Shown here: in pieces, positions 7,768 through 16,184 of the stretch
Layout: each line of letters opens with the position of its first letter
How positions within the stretch are numbered: the stretch's first letter is position 1
NCBI GenBank assembly: GCA_023388175.1
Contig: JAEWGT010000009.1
Location: 310,001-374,000 of the forward strand
Direction: 5' to 3'
DNA from: Pseudomonadota bacterium
GTDB lineage: Bacteria > Pseudomonadota > Alphaproteobacteria > Rhizobiales > Devosiaceae
DNA length: 64,000 nucleotides
Program-made: the position numbers and the translations under genes
The notes under the pieces: generated by a model
The model's database searches: none
Told to the model about the DNA's origin: nothing
Seen by the model: the letters and a program-made list of their open reading frames with translations, nothing else

Positions 7768-9696
7768 TTAGAGGACGGTGCTTTGAGCAGCATCCGCGAG
7801 CTGGCCGAGCTTGACTTGCACCAGCAGGCTCAGCTCGTCATAGACATTCCATTCGTCCACGATCTTGCCGTCCTTCCAGTGGTAATGGCTCATGCCCATG
7901 ACCTGGACGCGCTTTCCGGTCGGGTCGCCCAGCGTCGACAGAATGCCATAGCCCAGGTGATGGCCTTCCATGATCCAGCGCACGGCAACCTTGGTGCCGC
8001 CTTCCTCGCAGGGATTGGAGGCGACATGCTGGATTTCGTAGGAGGCGTCGGGCAGCGAGCCGATTAGGCCCAGATGCTGGTGGATGATGGCGGCGACGCC
8101 ATAGAGCTCCTTCATCAGCGGCCCGTGATACTGGGCATTGGGCGCATAGTCCTGCGCGATGCGGCCGAACATGCGCTTGGTGAAGACCTCGTGCAGCAAC
8201 TCGATGGTCTGGGCTTCCACGTCATTGTGGGCCAGCGACAGGTCGGCCTTGTCCTGCGGCGGCGTCTGGCCGAGGAAGCGGCGGTTTTCGCCAATGTCGA
8301 GCGAGGTAAGGCCGGCGGCGAATTTCTGGCTGGCCGTCCGCATGGCGAAGTGATGCGGATCGAGGCCCAACTGCTGGATGATGGCCATCTGGTCGGCCAC
8401 GACCCATTCGCGGTAGATCTTGTTCCGATGCACCATGCAATCGGCAATGGTGCGGCTGACGAAGGGCTTGCCGGTCGGCTGGCCGAGATGGCCATATTGG
8501 GTATGGCGGCCCGAACCGGTCACGAGGTGGCTGGTATAGAAGCCATCCTTGTCATTGCCGTTCCAGATCACCTGCGTGCCCATGCCGCGGCGCTCGGGGA
8601 AGGAGACGAGGCGCTGGATCGTGTCGCGCACCACGTCTTCGCGGTTGTAGATCGTGCCGGTTGTGCCATAGAGCACGCAATTGTGGGTGTAGTGGGTGTA
8701 GATCAGCCCGATATCGCGCTCGTCCCAGATCTTGTGGGTGCAGCGGATGATGTAGTCGACGATATCGGTATAGATGTCGTCGAACCCATCCAGCGACTGG
8801 CTGCGCTTCCGGTCGGTCGGCGCGAGGTCCGGGTAATCACGGCGCTCCACCTGCAGCACGGATTCGTCAAGCGCGACGGCTGAGGCGCCCTTGGTCTTGG
8901 AATTGTTGGTCGCGTCGCTCATCTCTGCTCCTTGGGCGTCTGCCGGAATTGAAAAGGTGTCGGTCCGTTCCAGCCACTCGCGTATATGACGCGCCAGTGC
9001 GGCCGGATTTTCAAGCGGGGCGAAGTGCCCGGCCTCGGGAATGGTAAAAAATCGCGCTTCGGGCACCGCGTCGGCGATCTCGCGATGCGCGGCAATCGGA
9101 CAGATGCGCTCGTCTTCCCCGGCCAGCACCAGGGTCGGGACGGAAATAGCGTGCAGGCGCGGACGACTATCGGCCCGGTTTATGGCGATTTCGGACTGGC
9201 TGGCCAGGGTGTCGGCCCCGGCGCGCTCCGCCATGTCGACGATCAGCGCCTTCAGTTCGGCATTGTCCTGATTGGCGGGCGATACGAGGTCGCTCCAGGC
9301 GTCCAGCACATAGGACTTCATGCCGTTCTCGCGCGCCTTGGCCACTGCCTTGCGCCGCGTACCGGCATTGGTTTCGGGGTCGGGTCTGGGTGTGGTGTTG
9401 ACCAGGGCCAGGCCCGCCAGCCGTTGCGGTGCCTGTGCCGCCATCTCGAGCGCCACGATGCCGCCCAGCGAAAAGCCGAGCAGCGCGAAACGCTCGGGTG
9501 CGTCCGCCAGTACCGCCTCTGCCATGGCAGCCGTCGTCTCCGCGCCGGTCATTTCGATAATCGTGACGCGCTCACGCCCCAGCAGCTCGACCAGCGGCGC
9601 GAATAGTCGCGCATCGCAGGCTGTTCCGGCCAGCAGCAGCAGCGGCAGTGTTGCCACTGCCTCGGGCCTTGCTGGAATGGGGGCGATCTTGTTCAT
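7768..9696 (-). CDS. Alpha/beta hydrolase fused in frame to a double SnoaL/NTF2-like protein
   Basis: One uninterrupted frame of 642 residues. Residues about 10-245 are an alpha/beta hydrolase with a full triad: nucleophile in GFSLGG, acid in GEDERICP, base in GHFAPLENP. Residues about 259-642 contain two SnoaL/NTF2-like alpha+beta domains (IYTHYTHNCVLYGTTGTIYN in the first, MSHYHWKDGKIVDEWNVYDE at the end of the second). The ATG at 9696 gives a sensible hydrolase start; a longer frame to 9774 would run through the LacI operator. A strong ribosome site and ATG lie at the domain junction (8922), so a separate 384-residue SnoaL protein may also be made. It is divergent from a HisD-like gene with a shared operator. 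The substrate is unknown. Confidence 0.82.
   Translation of the reverse strand: MNKIAPIPARPEAVATLPLLLLAGTACDARLFAPLVELLGRERVTIIEMTGAETTAAMAEAVLADAPERFALLGFSLGGIVALEMAAQAPQRLAGLALVNTTPRPDPETNAGTRRKAVAKARENGMKSYVLDAWSDLVSPANQDNAELKALIVDMAERAGADTLASQSEIAINRADSRPRLHAISVPTLVLAGEDERICPIAAHREIADAVPEARFFTIPEAGHFAPLENPAALARHIREWLERTDTFSIPADAQGAEMSDATNNSKTKGASAVALDESVLQVERRDYPDLAPTDRKRSQSLDGFDDIYTDIVDYIIRCTHKIWDERDIGLIYTHYTHNCVLYGTTGTIYNREDVVRDTIQRLVSFPERRGMGTQVIWNGNDKDGFYTSHLVTGSGRHTQYGHLGQPTGKPFVSRTIADCMVHRNKIYREWVVADQMAIIQQLGLDPHHFAMRTASQKFAAGLTSLDIGENRRFLGQTPPQDKADLSLAHNDVEAQTIELLHEVFTKRMFGRIAQDYAPNAQYHGPLMKELYGVAAIIHQHLGLIGSLPDASYEIQHVASNPCEEGGTKVAVRWIMEGHHLGYGILSTLGDPTGKRVQVMGMSHYHWKDGKIVDEWNVYDELSLLVQVKLGQLADAAQSTVL
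8922..8933 (-). promoter_or_regulatory. Internal ribosome binding site and start at the hydrolase/SnoaL junction
   Basis: On the minus strand AAGGAG (8933-8928) sits five bases before an ATG at 8922, in the same frame as the hydrolase. The protein from this ATG begins MSDATNNSKTKG and covers exactly the two SnoaL-like domains. This looks like the original start of a separate gene whose upstream neighbour lost its stop codon, or a deliberate dual start. Confidence 0.7.
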
Positions 9697-9751
9697 CTTG
9701 ATCCGCTGCGCTCCGTCGCCGGAGCCAATTTCGCAAAAAACTCTGGCAAAT

Positions 9752-9769
9752 TTTGAATACGTATGCAAG
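9752..9769. promoter_or_regulatory. LacI-type operator A of the HisD regulon
   Basis: TTTGAATACGTATGCAAG is a near-perfect palindrome centred on 9760/9761. It is one of four copies found in the 7768-24265 block. It lies between the hydrolase-SnoaL gene (start 9696) and the divergent HisD-like gene (start 9853), so one site can control both directions. The LacI-family gene at 14362-15432 is the likely binder. Confidence 0.8.
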
Positions 9770-9852
9770 ATCAAATCATCCCCTGGGCGGCGCTCAACGC
9801 TAACAGTCTGCTAGCCAATTGCCGCCAGATGCTACTCGCGGAGCCAAGTTCG

Positions 9853-11151
9853 ATGACTGAAAACGCAACAGCGCCTTTCCCCGGCGTGTCCTATGTGAAG
9901 GCCCCCGAGCGGTCCTCGGTGAGCGACAATGCACCGGTGGAAACACTGGTCAGCGAGATCATCGCCAATGTTCGCAAGAACGGTGATGCGGCGGTGCGCG
10001 AATACTCCGCCAAGTTCGACAAGTCCGACCTCGACATGTTCGAAGTCACTGATGCGGAACGCGAATCCGCACTGGCCGAACTCGATCCGCAGACCCGCAA
10101 GGACACCGAATTCGCCATCGCCAATGTGCGCAAATTCGCCGAAGCCCAGCTTGCCACCATCCTGCCGCTTGAGGTCGAGACCCTGCCGGGCGTCCATATG
10201 GGCCACCGTGTCATCCCCATCCAGCGCGTCGGCTGCTATGTGCCCGGCGGCCGCTATCCCCTTCTGTCGGCTCCGATCATGACCATCGTCCCGGCCAAGG
10301 TCGCCGGCGTCGACGAGGTCATCGCCTGCCTCCCGCCCAATGCCCACAAGGCAATGATAGCCGGTTGCCATCTCTCTGGTGCTGACAGGATTTTCCGCAT
10401 CGGCGGCGCCCAGGCCATCGCCGCCATGGCCTATGGCACCGAGAGCGTCCCGGCCGTCAACAAGATCGTCGGCCCCGGCAATGCCTTCGTCAATGAAGCC
10501 AAGCGCCAGGTCTTCGGTCCCGTCGGCATCGACCAACTCGCTGGCCCATCAGAGATTTTCGTCGTCGCCGATAGCTCGGGCGATGCCGAGATGATCGCCA
10601 CGGATCTCCTGGCCCAGGCCGAACACGATATCCGCACCCGCGTTGGACTTATTACCACCGACAAGGCCCTGGCAGAGGCCGTTCTAAAGGAAGTCGAGAA
10701 GCAGCTCGGAACCCTTTCGACCGCCAATACGGCCCGCGAAGCCTGGATCAATTACGGCGAGATCACCGTCTGCGACAGCGAGGAGGCCATGATCGGCTAT
10801 TCCGATCTCATCGCCGCCGAGCACCTCCAGGTCCACACCACCGACGCCAAGGGTTTCGCGAATAAGCTGCGCAATTACGGCTCGCTGTTCATCGGTGAAC
10901 TGGCCAGCGTGGTCTATTCCGACAAGTGCTCGGGCACCAACCACACCCTCCCCACAATGGGCGCAGGCGCCTACACCGGCGGGCTCTGGGTCGGCGCCTA
11001 TGTCAAGGTTGCCACCCATCAGTGGCTCGACGAAGAGGGCGTCAAGCAGGTCGCGCCGCCCGCCGCCCGCCAGTCGGCCAGCGAAGGCCTCGAAGGCCAC
11101 CGCCGCGCCGCCCAACTGCGGCTCGACCGGATGCAGTCCAAGGCAAACTGA
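9853..11151 (+). CDS. HisD-family alcohol/aldehyde dehydrogenase, catabolic paralogue 1
   Basis: This 432-residue protein belongs to the histidinol dehydrogenase family, zinc enzymes that oxidise an alcohol via the aldehyde to an acid with NAD. Conserved parts include CYVPGGRYPLLSAPIMT, GGAQAIAAMAYGT, KIVGPGN, GIDQLAGPSE, the DLLAQAEHD metal/base segment and SGTNHTLPT. No other histidine biosynthesis gene is present, a second paralogue lies at 16185, and both have the same operator, so the role is catabolic. HpsN (sulfopropanediol dehydrogenase) is a known catabolic relative. I chose the ATG at 9853, with GGAG nine bases upstream; earlier ATGs lie in or just after the operator. A strong terminator follows. 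Confidence 0.85.
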   Translation: MTENATAPFPGVSYVKAPERSSVSDNAPVETLVSEIIANVRKNGDAAVREYSAKFDKSDLDMFEVTDAERESALAELDPQTRKDTEFAIANVRKFAEAQLATILPLEVETLPGVHMGHRVIPIQRVGCYVPGGRYPLLSAPIMTIVPAKVAGVDEVIACLPPNAHKAMIAGCHLSGADRIFRIGGAQAIAAMAYGTESVPAVNKIVGPGNAFVNEAKRQVFGPVGIDQLAGPSEIFVVADSSGDAEMIATDLLAQAEHDIRTRVGLITTDKALAEAVLKEVEKQLGTLSTANTAREAWINYGEITVCDSEEAMIGYSDLIAAEHLQVHTTDAKGFANKLRNYGSLFIGELASVVYSDKCSGTNHTLPTMGAGAYTGGLWVGAYVKVATHQWLDEEGVKQVAPPAARQSASEGLEGHRRAAQLRLDRMQSKAN

Positions 11152-11155
11152 ATGC

Positions 11156-11185
11156 AAAAGGCCCGCGCAAGCGGGCCTTTTTTTT
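11156..11185 (+). terminator. Rho-independent terminator after the HisD-like gene
   Basis: AAAAGGCCCGC (11156-11166) pairs with GCGGGCCTTTT (11171-11181) around a GCAA tetraloop and is followed by a run of T residues. It starts five bases past the stop, and is a textbook intrinsic terminator. Confidence 0.95.
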
Positions 11186-11227
11186 GGCGGTATTCCAACA
11201 AGCATTTACTCATGCCAGCGCGCGCTG

Positions 11228-11929
11228 CTACTTGATCCCGTCCGCCTCGATCCACGCCGCCTTGAGCTTTTCCACCGTGAAGCCCGGGGCCCGCGCTGCC
11301 GTCAAAATCGGCACCTCCTTGCGCATCACCACGTCGATGGCCCAGGCCATGCGCTCGATGTGTTCTGCCGGGATGACCACAGCGCCATGGCGGTCGGCAT
11401 GGATCAGATCGTTTGGCCGAACAGTCATGCCGAAGACCGTTACGGGGCAATCGAGCTCGGTCACATGCACGAAGGCGTGGCTGGGCCCCACCGATCCGGC
11501 AATGACCTGATAGCCCTCGTCGAGCATGCCCAGGTCGCGCAGTACGCCATTGGTGACGGTGCCGGCAATGCCCAGCCCTTTGTGCTGGGCCACCTGCATT
11601 TCGCCCCAGAACCCGCCGATGGCATGGGGAAAGTCGGTGTCCTCGATGACGGCGACATTGGGTCCCTCGCCATCGGCGACATATTCGTAATAGGCCATGC
11701 GCAGAGCCCGCACTTCAGCGGCCGGCTTCTGCGCCGGGGAGGATGCCCGGATTTTTGCGGTGCGCGCAAAGCCAACGACCGGGGGCAAAGCAGGGTCGGC
11801 ACAGACGACGGGGGTCTTGGTGAAGCCTTCCGCCGTGCGACCGCCCATAACATGCTCAAGAGCATTGCACACGGTGGGGGTGTCGGCCTTGCGCAAGGCG
11901 ACCAAGGTCTCGGGTGTGATTTGGGGCAT
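11228..11929 (-). CDS. RraA-like protein (HMG/CHA aldolase-type fold)
   Basis: This is a 233-residue protein of the RraA/HMG aldolase family. It has the core segments GIAGTVTNGVLRD, with the Arg-Asp pair that binds substrate and divalent metal in the aldolases, and GMTVRPNDLIHADRHGAVVIP. Members include 4-hydroxy-4-methyl-2-oxoglutarate aldolases, oxaloacetate decarboxylases and RNase E regulators. In a catabolic regulon an aldolase or decarboxylase is most likely. The ATG at 11929 has GAGGAG six bases upstream. It is the last gene of the bicupin-MetE unit, but a long palindromic repeat separates it from the MetE-like gene. Confidence 0.8.
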   Translation of the reverse strand: MPQITPETLVALRKADTPTVCNALEHVMGGRTAEGFTKTPVVCADPALPPVVGFARTAKIRASSPAQKPAAEVRALRMAYYEYVADGEGPNVAVIEDTDFPHAIGGFWGEMQVAQHKGLGIAGTVTNGVLRDLGMLDEGYQVIAGSVGPSHAFVHVTELDCPVTVFGMTVRPNDLIHADRHGAVVIPAEHIERMAWAIDVVMRKEVPILTAARAPGFTVEKLKAAWIEADGIK

Positions 11930-11953
11930 CGTGGTCTCCTCATACTCGGAATT

Positions 11954-12071
11954 CACCTCGCCCCTGAGGGGAGAGGTCGGCGCTTCAGCGCCGGGTGAGG
12001 GGTTCAGATTTGCCGGTCCTGCCGCAAGGGTGAACCCCTCACCCTGACCCTCTCCCCTCAGGGGAGAGGGG
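11954..12071. repeat. Intergenic palindromic repeat element (CCTCTCCCCTCAGGGG type)
   Basis: The space between the RraA-like and MetE-like genes holds a long imperfect inverted repeat. CCCCTGAGGGGAGAGG (11961-11976) matches CCTCTCCCCTCAGGGG (12049-12064). GGGTGAGGGGTTC (11993-12005) matches GAACCCCTCACCC (12032-12044). An extra small hairpin GGCGCTTCAGCGCC lies inside the left arm. Elements of this type are scattered between genes in many Hyphomicrobiales. It would fold into a large hairpin in the transcript and may shape mRNA decay between the two genes. Confidence 0.8.
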
Positions 12072-12088
12072 ACGCTGGCGCCGGTAAT

Positions 12089-13219
12089 TCAGTTGGCGCG
12101 CGATGCCAATTCCGCGCCTTCGCTCAGCGCCTTGAGCTTGGCCCAGACGATATCGGGGTCCACCGCACCAAAGCCCGCAAAGGTCGAGAAGCCGCAATCG
12201 GTGCCGGCGATGACCCGCTCGGCGCCGACGATGTCGACAAAGTTCCTGAGCCGCTGGGCAATCAGTTCCGGATGCTCGACGAAGTTGGACGTCGAGTCGA
12301 TGACGCCGGGGATCAGCACATAGTCGTCCGGCAGGTCGACGTTCTTCCAGTCCACCCATTCATGTGCATGCCGCGGGTTGGCGCCTTCGAATAGCAGCGC
12401 ACGCGGCTTGGCCTTGAGCAGGCTCGGGAGGATTTTCTTGAGCGCAATGTCGCAGATATGGGGCCCTTCGTAATTACCCCAGCAGACATGCATGCGCACT
12501 TTGGACCCGTCCACATTGCGCAAGGCGTGATTCATCACTTCGATATGCTTTTCGGCGGCTTTGACGAAGCCGTCATCATCGAGGTCCTTATACATCATGT
12601 GCCGGCCGAGCCCGAGATCGGGCGCGTCGAGCTGCAGGATGAATCCGGCCTCGACAATGCCTTCATATTCGACCCGCATGCCCTCGGCGACGGCTTCGAG
12701 ATACTCGTCCTGGGTCCGGTAGAATTCATTGGGCTGGAACAGGGCGATGACGCCCGGCGTCGCCGAATTCATGAACCCTTTTGCATAGCCGTTCGCGCTC
12801 AGCGCTGACTGGAATGCCTCCACGTCCTCGCGCAGCGGCTCCAGGCTTTTCACCGCGATTTCGCCGACGCATTTGGGGCGGCGATAGGTCGGTGTTCCGC
12901 CGCTACTGGCCTGACGCTTGAGGAAATTGGGAAACATTTCGAGATCGGCCGGCGGCTTGCGCGAACTGTCGCCGTCAAAGCCGGTCAGCCGATCCTTGAT
13001 ATAGGTGGCGTAGCTGATCTTGCTCATCTCGCCATCGGACGGCAGGTCGATGCCTGCCGCCTTTTGCCGGGCGACGATGTCGTTCACCGCCGCAGTGATG
13101 ATGGCGTTGAAACCGGCTTCCTCGATCGGGACGCCGGCTTCACGTGCGAACACAAGGTCCGTCACCTGTTTGGAACGCGGCAGCGAGCCGACATGGGTGG
13201 TGAGGATCTTGTGTGTCAT
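12089..13219 (-). CDS. Cobalamin-independent methionine synthase II-like zinc methyl/alkyltransferase
   Basis: This 376-residue protein corresponds to the C-terminal catalytic half of MetE. All four zinc ligands can be placed: His and Cys in MHVCWGNY, Glu in LLFEGANPRHA, and Cys in AGTDCGFST. The N-terminal domain of full MetE that binds folate is absent. Short relatives include epoxyalkane:coenzyme M transferase and core methionine synthases, which alkylate a thiol held on zinc. It begins at ATG 13219, four bases past the stop of the bicupin gene, so the two are coupled. Being inside a catabolic regulon argues for thiol alkyl transfer from or to the substrate rather than methionine synthesis. 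Confidence 0.85.
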   Translation of the reverse strand: MTHKILTTHVGSLPRSKQVTDLVFAREAGVPIEEAGFNAIITAAVNDIVARQKAAGIDLPSDGEMSKISYATYIKDRLTGFDGDSSRKPPADLEMFPNFLKRQASSGGTPTYRRPKCVGEIAVKSLEPLREDVEAFQSALSANGYAKGFMNSATPGVIALFQPNEFYRTQDEYLEAVAEGMRVEYEGIVEAGFILQLDAPDLGLGRHMMYKDLDDDGFVKAAEKHIEVMNHALRNVDGSKVRMHVCWGNYEGPHICDIALKKILPSLLKAKPRALLFEGANPRHAHEWVDWKNVDLPDDYVLIPGVIDSTSNFVEHPELIAQRLRNFVDIVGAERVIAGTDCGFSTFAGFGAVDPDIVWAKLKALSEGAELASRAN

Positions 13220-13223
13220 GGTT

Positions 13224-14261
13224 TTACTCTGCGGCTTGTGCGGTGGCGAATTGCGGAGCCGCTGGCGCCGAAGCGCCACGCACCACGAAGGCAATCGCAT
13301 CGGCGGAAGCCGGGTTGCGGAAGCCATGGGCAAGGCCGACCGGCACGGTCAGCGTATCGCCGGCGCCCATGATGATCGCACCATCGGCCCAGTTCACTTC
13401 CAGCGTGCCGGACTGCACGAAGATGACTTCCTGCTCGCTTCGGCTATGGGCGGGGATGGTCGCTCCGGTTTCGAGCTTCAGGCGGCGCAGGGCGAAGCCA
13501 TGGTCCCAGTGGCCGATGATCGGGCCAGCCTTGAAGCCGTCCTGTGCATCGACATCGCCGATCAATGCTGCTTCTTCCACGCCTTCGCCGGCCAGCGGAG
13601 AATTCGGGTTGGCCTTCATCTGCTCGGGCTTGAGCGCATATTTGGCCAGCTCTTCCATCGGCGGGGTCGCCAGCTCCTTGAGCTTTTCGGCAGTCGGCGG
13701 CTGTTCGAGCTCTGCGCCTTCCGGCACCTTTTCGCCCAAAGTGGTGTCGATCAGCTTGCCGCCCTTGAGCAGCTTCAGGCCGAAATCCTCGGCCATCTTG
13801 AAGACGCTCGGCGCCCAGACCACTTTGCCCGGATCGTCATGGCCGAGCACGACATAGAGAAAGCCGGTGCCTTCATCGCGCTTCTCGAAGCCGCGGAACA
13901 TATGGGTTGGCACCGTCGCCACATCACCCGGCTCGACGTCGAGATAACCCTCGTCCTTGTTGGCGCCAAAGACAAAGCGCCACTTGCCGGTATGGACCAC
14001 GAAGGTCTCGGCGGTCAGGTGGCTGTGCTGGCTATTGGTGCAGCCGAAGGGCTGGCGGGCCGCGCCGACATTGAAGCCATGGGCCTCGGGGATATGCACC
14101 ACCTGCGCCGGGTTTTCCGACACGCCCGGCCCGATGATGGTGAAGTTTTCCTTGCGGTCGGAACCCGGCGTGCGCGCATCGATGAAGGCGTTGCGCAGGC
14201 CCTTGAGATCCGCATAGCGCACGAGGCGCTTTTCCATTTCAGCTTGTGTCCACTTGCTCAT
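13224..14261 (-). CDS. Bicupin protein of unknown function
   Basis: This is a 345-residue protein with two cupin barrels. The first, around residues 75-150, contains SQHSHLTAETFVVHTGKW and VEPGDVATVPTHMFRGF. The second, around residues 255-335, contains HSRSEQEVIFVQSGTLEVNW and GAGDTLTVPVGLAHGFRNP. Each has the histidines and glutamate expected for a metal site. Cupins include isomerases, dioxygenases and dimethylsulfoniopropionate lyases, and I cannot choose among them. The start at 14261 has AAGGA eight bases upstream. The gene opens a unit with the MetE-like and RraA-like genes, and operator B lies 43 bases upstream. Confidence 0.8.
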   Translation of the reverse strand: MSKWTQAEMEKRLVRYADLKGLRNAFIDARTPGSDRKENFTIIGPGVSENPAQVVHIPEAHGFNVGAARQPFGCTNSQHSHLTAETFVVHTGKWRFVFGANKDEGYLDVEPGDVATVPTHMFRGFEKRDEGTGFLYVVLGHDDPGKVVWAPSVFKMAEDFGLKLLKGGKLIDTTLGEKVPEGAELEQPPTAEKLKELATPPMEELAKYALKPEQMKANPNSPLAGEGVEEAALIGDVDAQDGFKAGPIIGHWDHGFALRRLKLETGATIPAHSRSEQEVIFVQSGTLEVNWADGAIIMGAGDTLTVPVGLAHGFRNPASADAIAFVVRGASAPAAPQFATAQAAE

Positions 14262-14304
14262 GGTCTCGTTCCTTTCATGAGGCGCAGAATCGGGGATAAG
14301 CATT

Positions 14305-14322
14305 TTTGCATTCGTATGCATC
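14305..14322. promoter_or_regulatory. LacI-type operator B of the HisD regulon
   Basis: TTTGCATTCGTATGCATC is a near-palindrome centred on 14313/14314, upstream of the bicupin unit and downstream of the LacI gene. It matches operators A, C and D at almost every position of the core TGCATNCGTATGCA. Confidence 0.8.
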
Positions 14323-14361
14323 TGTTATCGCAAAGACGGCATCAGCATGTCGTGACATGGA

Positions 14362-15432
14362 TCAAACGTCCCTGGGTCGATAGATTTTTCGGCCGTCGAT
14401 TTCGACAATGCCGGAAGTTGGCAGCTTCGCAGAGCTGCGGACGATGAGATCGCCGTTGAGAATGCGGTGCTCTGCCTCGATATCGCCACTGGCAATCTGG
14501 TCCATCAGGATATCGACCGTGGCTTCAACCATCCGCTTGAGAGGCTGGCTCATCGAAGTTATGCCGTAAGAGGTCCAGCGCGCGGGCCCCACATCGTCGT
14601 AGCCGACAATCGACAGGTCCTCGGGAATGCGCAGGCCGAACTCGTGCCGCGCCACGTCCATCACCGCTACCGCCATATGGTCGTTGGCAACAAACACTGC
14701 CTCGGGGCGATCCTTGCGCGACAGCATCTTGCGCGCGGCATCCTCGGCTTCATTGCGCGAGTAATTGCCGGTTTCCACGATCACCTCGCCAAAGCCATGC
14801 CCGGCAAGTCCGTCCATGAAGCCCTGCTGGCGGTCACGATTGGTCGACGAATTCTCAAGGCCGGCAATATAGCCAAAGCTCTTGTGACCGCCCGCCACGA
14901 GGAAGTCGGCAATGCGCTTGCCGCCCTCCCGGTTGCGGGTGGTGACGCTGGAGACGGCATCACGCTCGGTCGTGCGGTTGAACAGCACGACCGGAATGCC
15001 GGCCGTCGCGCATTCCTCGGACAGTTCCGACGAGAGCGACGTGGAGGCCAGGATAATGCCATCGACGCGATATTGCATGAGCTGGTCGAACACCGGATCG
15101 CTGTCCCGGTCCATGAAGCCGGTAAACAGCAGAAGGTGATAATTTTCGGCAGCCAGGGCGCGGCCCAGCTCTTCCAGCACGTCGGGGTAAAACAGGTTTT
15201 CGAGATAGGCCATCACCACCGCGATGATGCGGGAGCGATTGGTGATCAGCGACCGGGCTATGGCGTTGGGCCGGTATCCAAGCACCTTGGCCGAAGCCAG
15301 CACCTTTTGCCGGGTTTTTGGCGAAATCGAAGCACCGGGCGTGAAGGCACGGGACACAGCCGACTGCGAGACGCCGGCATGCTCGGCGACCTGGCTGGAC
15401 GTGACGCCCGGTTTTCTTACTCCGATGTCCAT
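14362..15432 (-). CDS. LacI-family transcriptional regulator of the HisD regulon
   Basis: This is a 356-residue LacI/GalR regulator. The helix-turn-helix is at residues about 10-30 (VTSSQVAEHAGVSQSAVSRA), followed by the hinge helix VLGYRPNAIARSL and a periplasmic-binding-protein-like effector domain with VVMAYLENLFYPDVLEEL and VFVANDHMAVAVMD. The ATG at 15432 lies inside the end of the SDR gene, an overlap of 16 bases, so it is translated from the hisD2-SDR-lacI transcript and would regulate itself. Four matching palindromes in the surrounding 14 kb are its likely operators. The effector should be the imported substrate or an intermediate. Confidence 0.92.
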   Translation of the reverse strand: MDIGVRKPGVTSSQVAEHAGVSQSAVSRAFTPGASISPKTRQKVLASAKVLGYRPNAIARSLITNRSRIIAVVMAYLENLFYPDVLEELGRALAAENYHLLLFTGFMDRDSDPVFDQLMQYRVDGIILASTSLSSELSEECATAGIPVVLFNRTTERDAVSSVTTRNREGGKRIADFLVAGGHKSFGYIAGLENSSTNRDRQQGFMDGLAGHGFGEVIVETGNYSRNEAEDAARKMLSRKDRPEAVFVANDHMAVAVMDVARHEFGLRIPEDLSIVGYDDVGPARWTSYGITSMSQPLKRMVEATVDILMDQIASGDIEAEHRILNGDLIVRSSAKLPTSGIVEIDGRKIYRPRDV

Positions 15433-16181
15433 CCACCATCCACCAGAAGCGATGTGCCGGTGATCAGCGCGGCGGCATCGCTCGCCAGGAACACCACCGG
15501 TCCCATCAGGTCTTCCACTCGTCCCAGCCGGCCCAGCTTGATCTTGGAGAGCACCCAGTTCCGGAAATCCGGGTCGCTCAAATTCTTGGCCGTCAACTCG
15601 GTTTCGACAAAGGTCGGGCACACCGTGTTTACACGGATATTATTAGGCCCCAGTTCGATTGCCATGGCTTTTGTCAGCCCCTCCACAGCATGTTTGCTGG
15701 CGGCATAGACGGCGCGGCGTGGTCCGCCGACATGGCCCATCTGCGAGGAGACATGGATGATCGACCCCGGCCTGCCCGCAGCGACCAGCCGCGATACCAC
15801 GGCCTGGGAGACAAAGAGCGTCGCCCCCAGATTGACATCCATCACCGCCGCATAATCGGCCGGCTGGATGTCGGCGAAATCTGAATGGCGTGCGGTGCCG
15901 GCGCAATTGACCAGGATATCGAAGGGCTCAACGTCACCGATATAGGTTCTCACCGCTTCGCTATCGGTAATATCGAGCGCAACGCCCTCGGCAGACAGAC
16001 CGGCCCCCGACATCTGATTGACCACAGCCTCGATGTCGCCTGCCGTGCGGGCCGCAATCGTTACTGCTGCGCCAGCCTCGGCCAGGGCAACCGCCGCGCC
16101 AAGGCCGATGCCGCGTGTGCCCCCGGTGACGAGGGCACGCCGGCCGTCAAGGCGAAAGCTGGGGGTGCGCGGCAGGGTCAT
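15417..16181 (-). CDS. Short-chain dehydrogenase/reductase (SDR)
   Basis: This is a classical 254-residue SDR. It has the NAD(P) loop TGGTRGIG, the NCAG motif, the catalytic Ser in IHVSSQMGHVGG, and YAASK with the catalytic Tyr and Lys. The C-terminus ends in LLVDGGWTSE, the standard family ending. It oxidises or reduces a hydroxyl/carbonyl pair. It starts three bases after the stop of the HisD-like gene and overlaps the LacI gene, so it is the middle member of a three-gene unit behind operator C. It probably acts in the same pathway as the HisD enzymes. Confidence 0.93.
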   Translation of the reverse strand: MTLPRTPSFRLDGRRALVTGGTRGIGLGAAVALAEAGAAVTIAARTAGDIEAVVNQMSGAGLSAEGVALDITDSEAVRTYIGDVEPFDILVNCAGTARHSDFADIQPADYAAVMDVNLGATLFVSQAVVSRLVAAGRPGSIIHVSSQMGHVGGPRRAVYAASKHAVEGLTKAMAIELGPNNIRVNTVCPTFVETELTAKNLSDPDFRNWVLSKIKLGRLGRVEDLMGPVVFLASDAAALITGTSLLVDGGWTSE

Positions 16182-16184
16182 CGT

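Noticed and set aside
7566..8067. Short plus-strand frames in the gap before the SnoaL fusion
   Set aside because: They run into the antisense of the fusion gene and show no start signal or domain.
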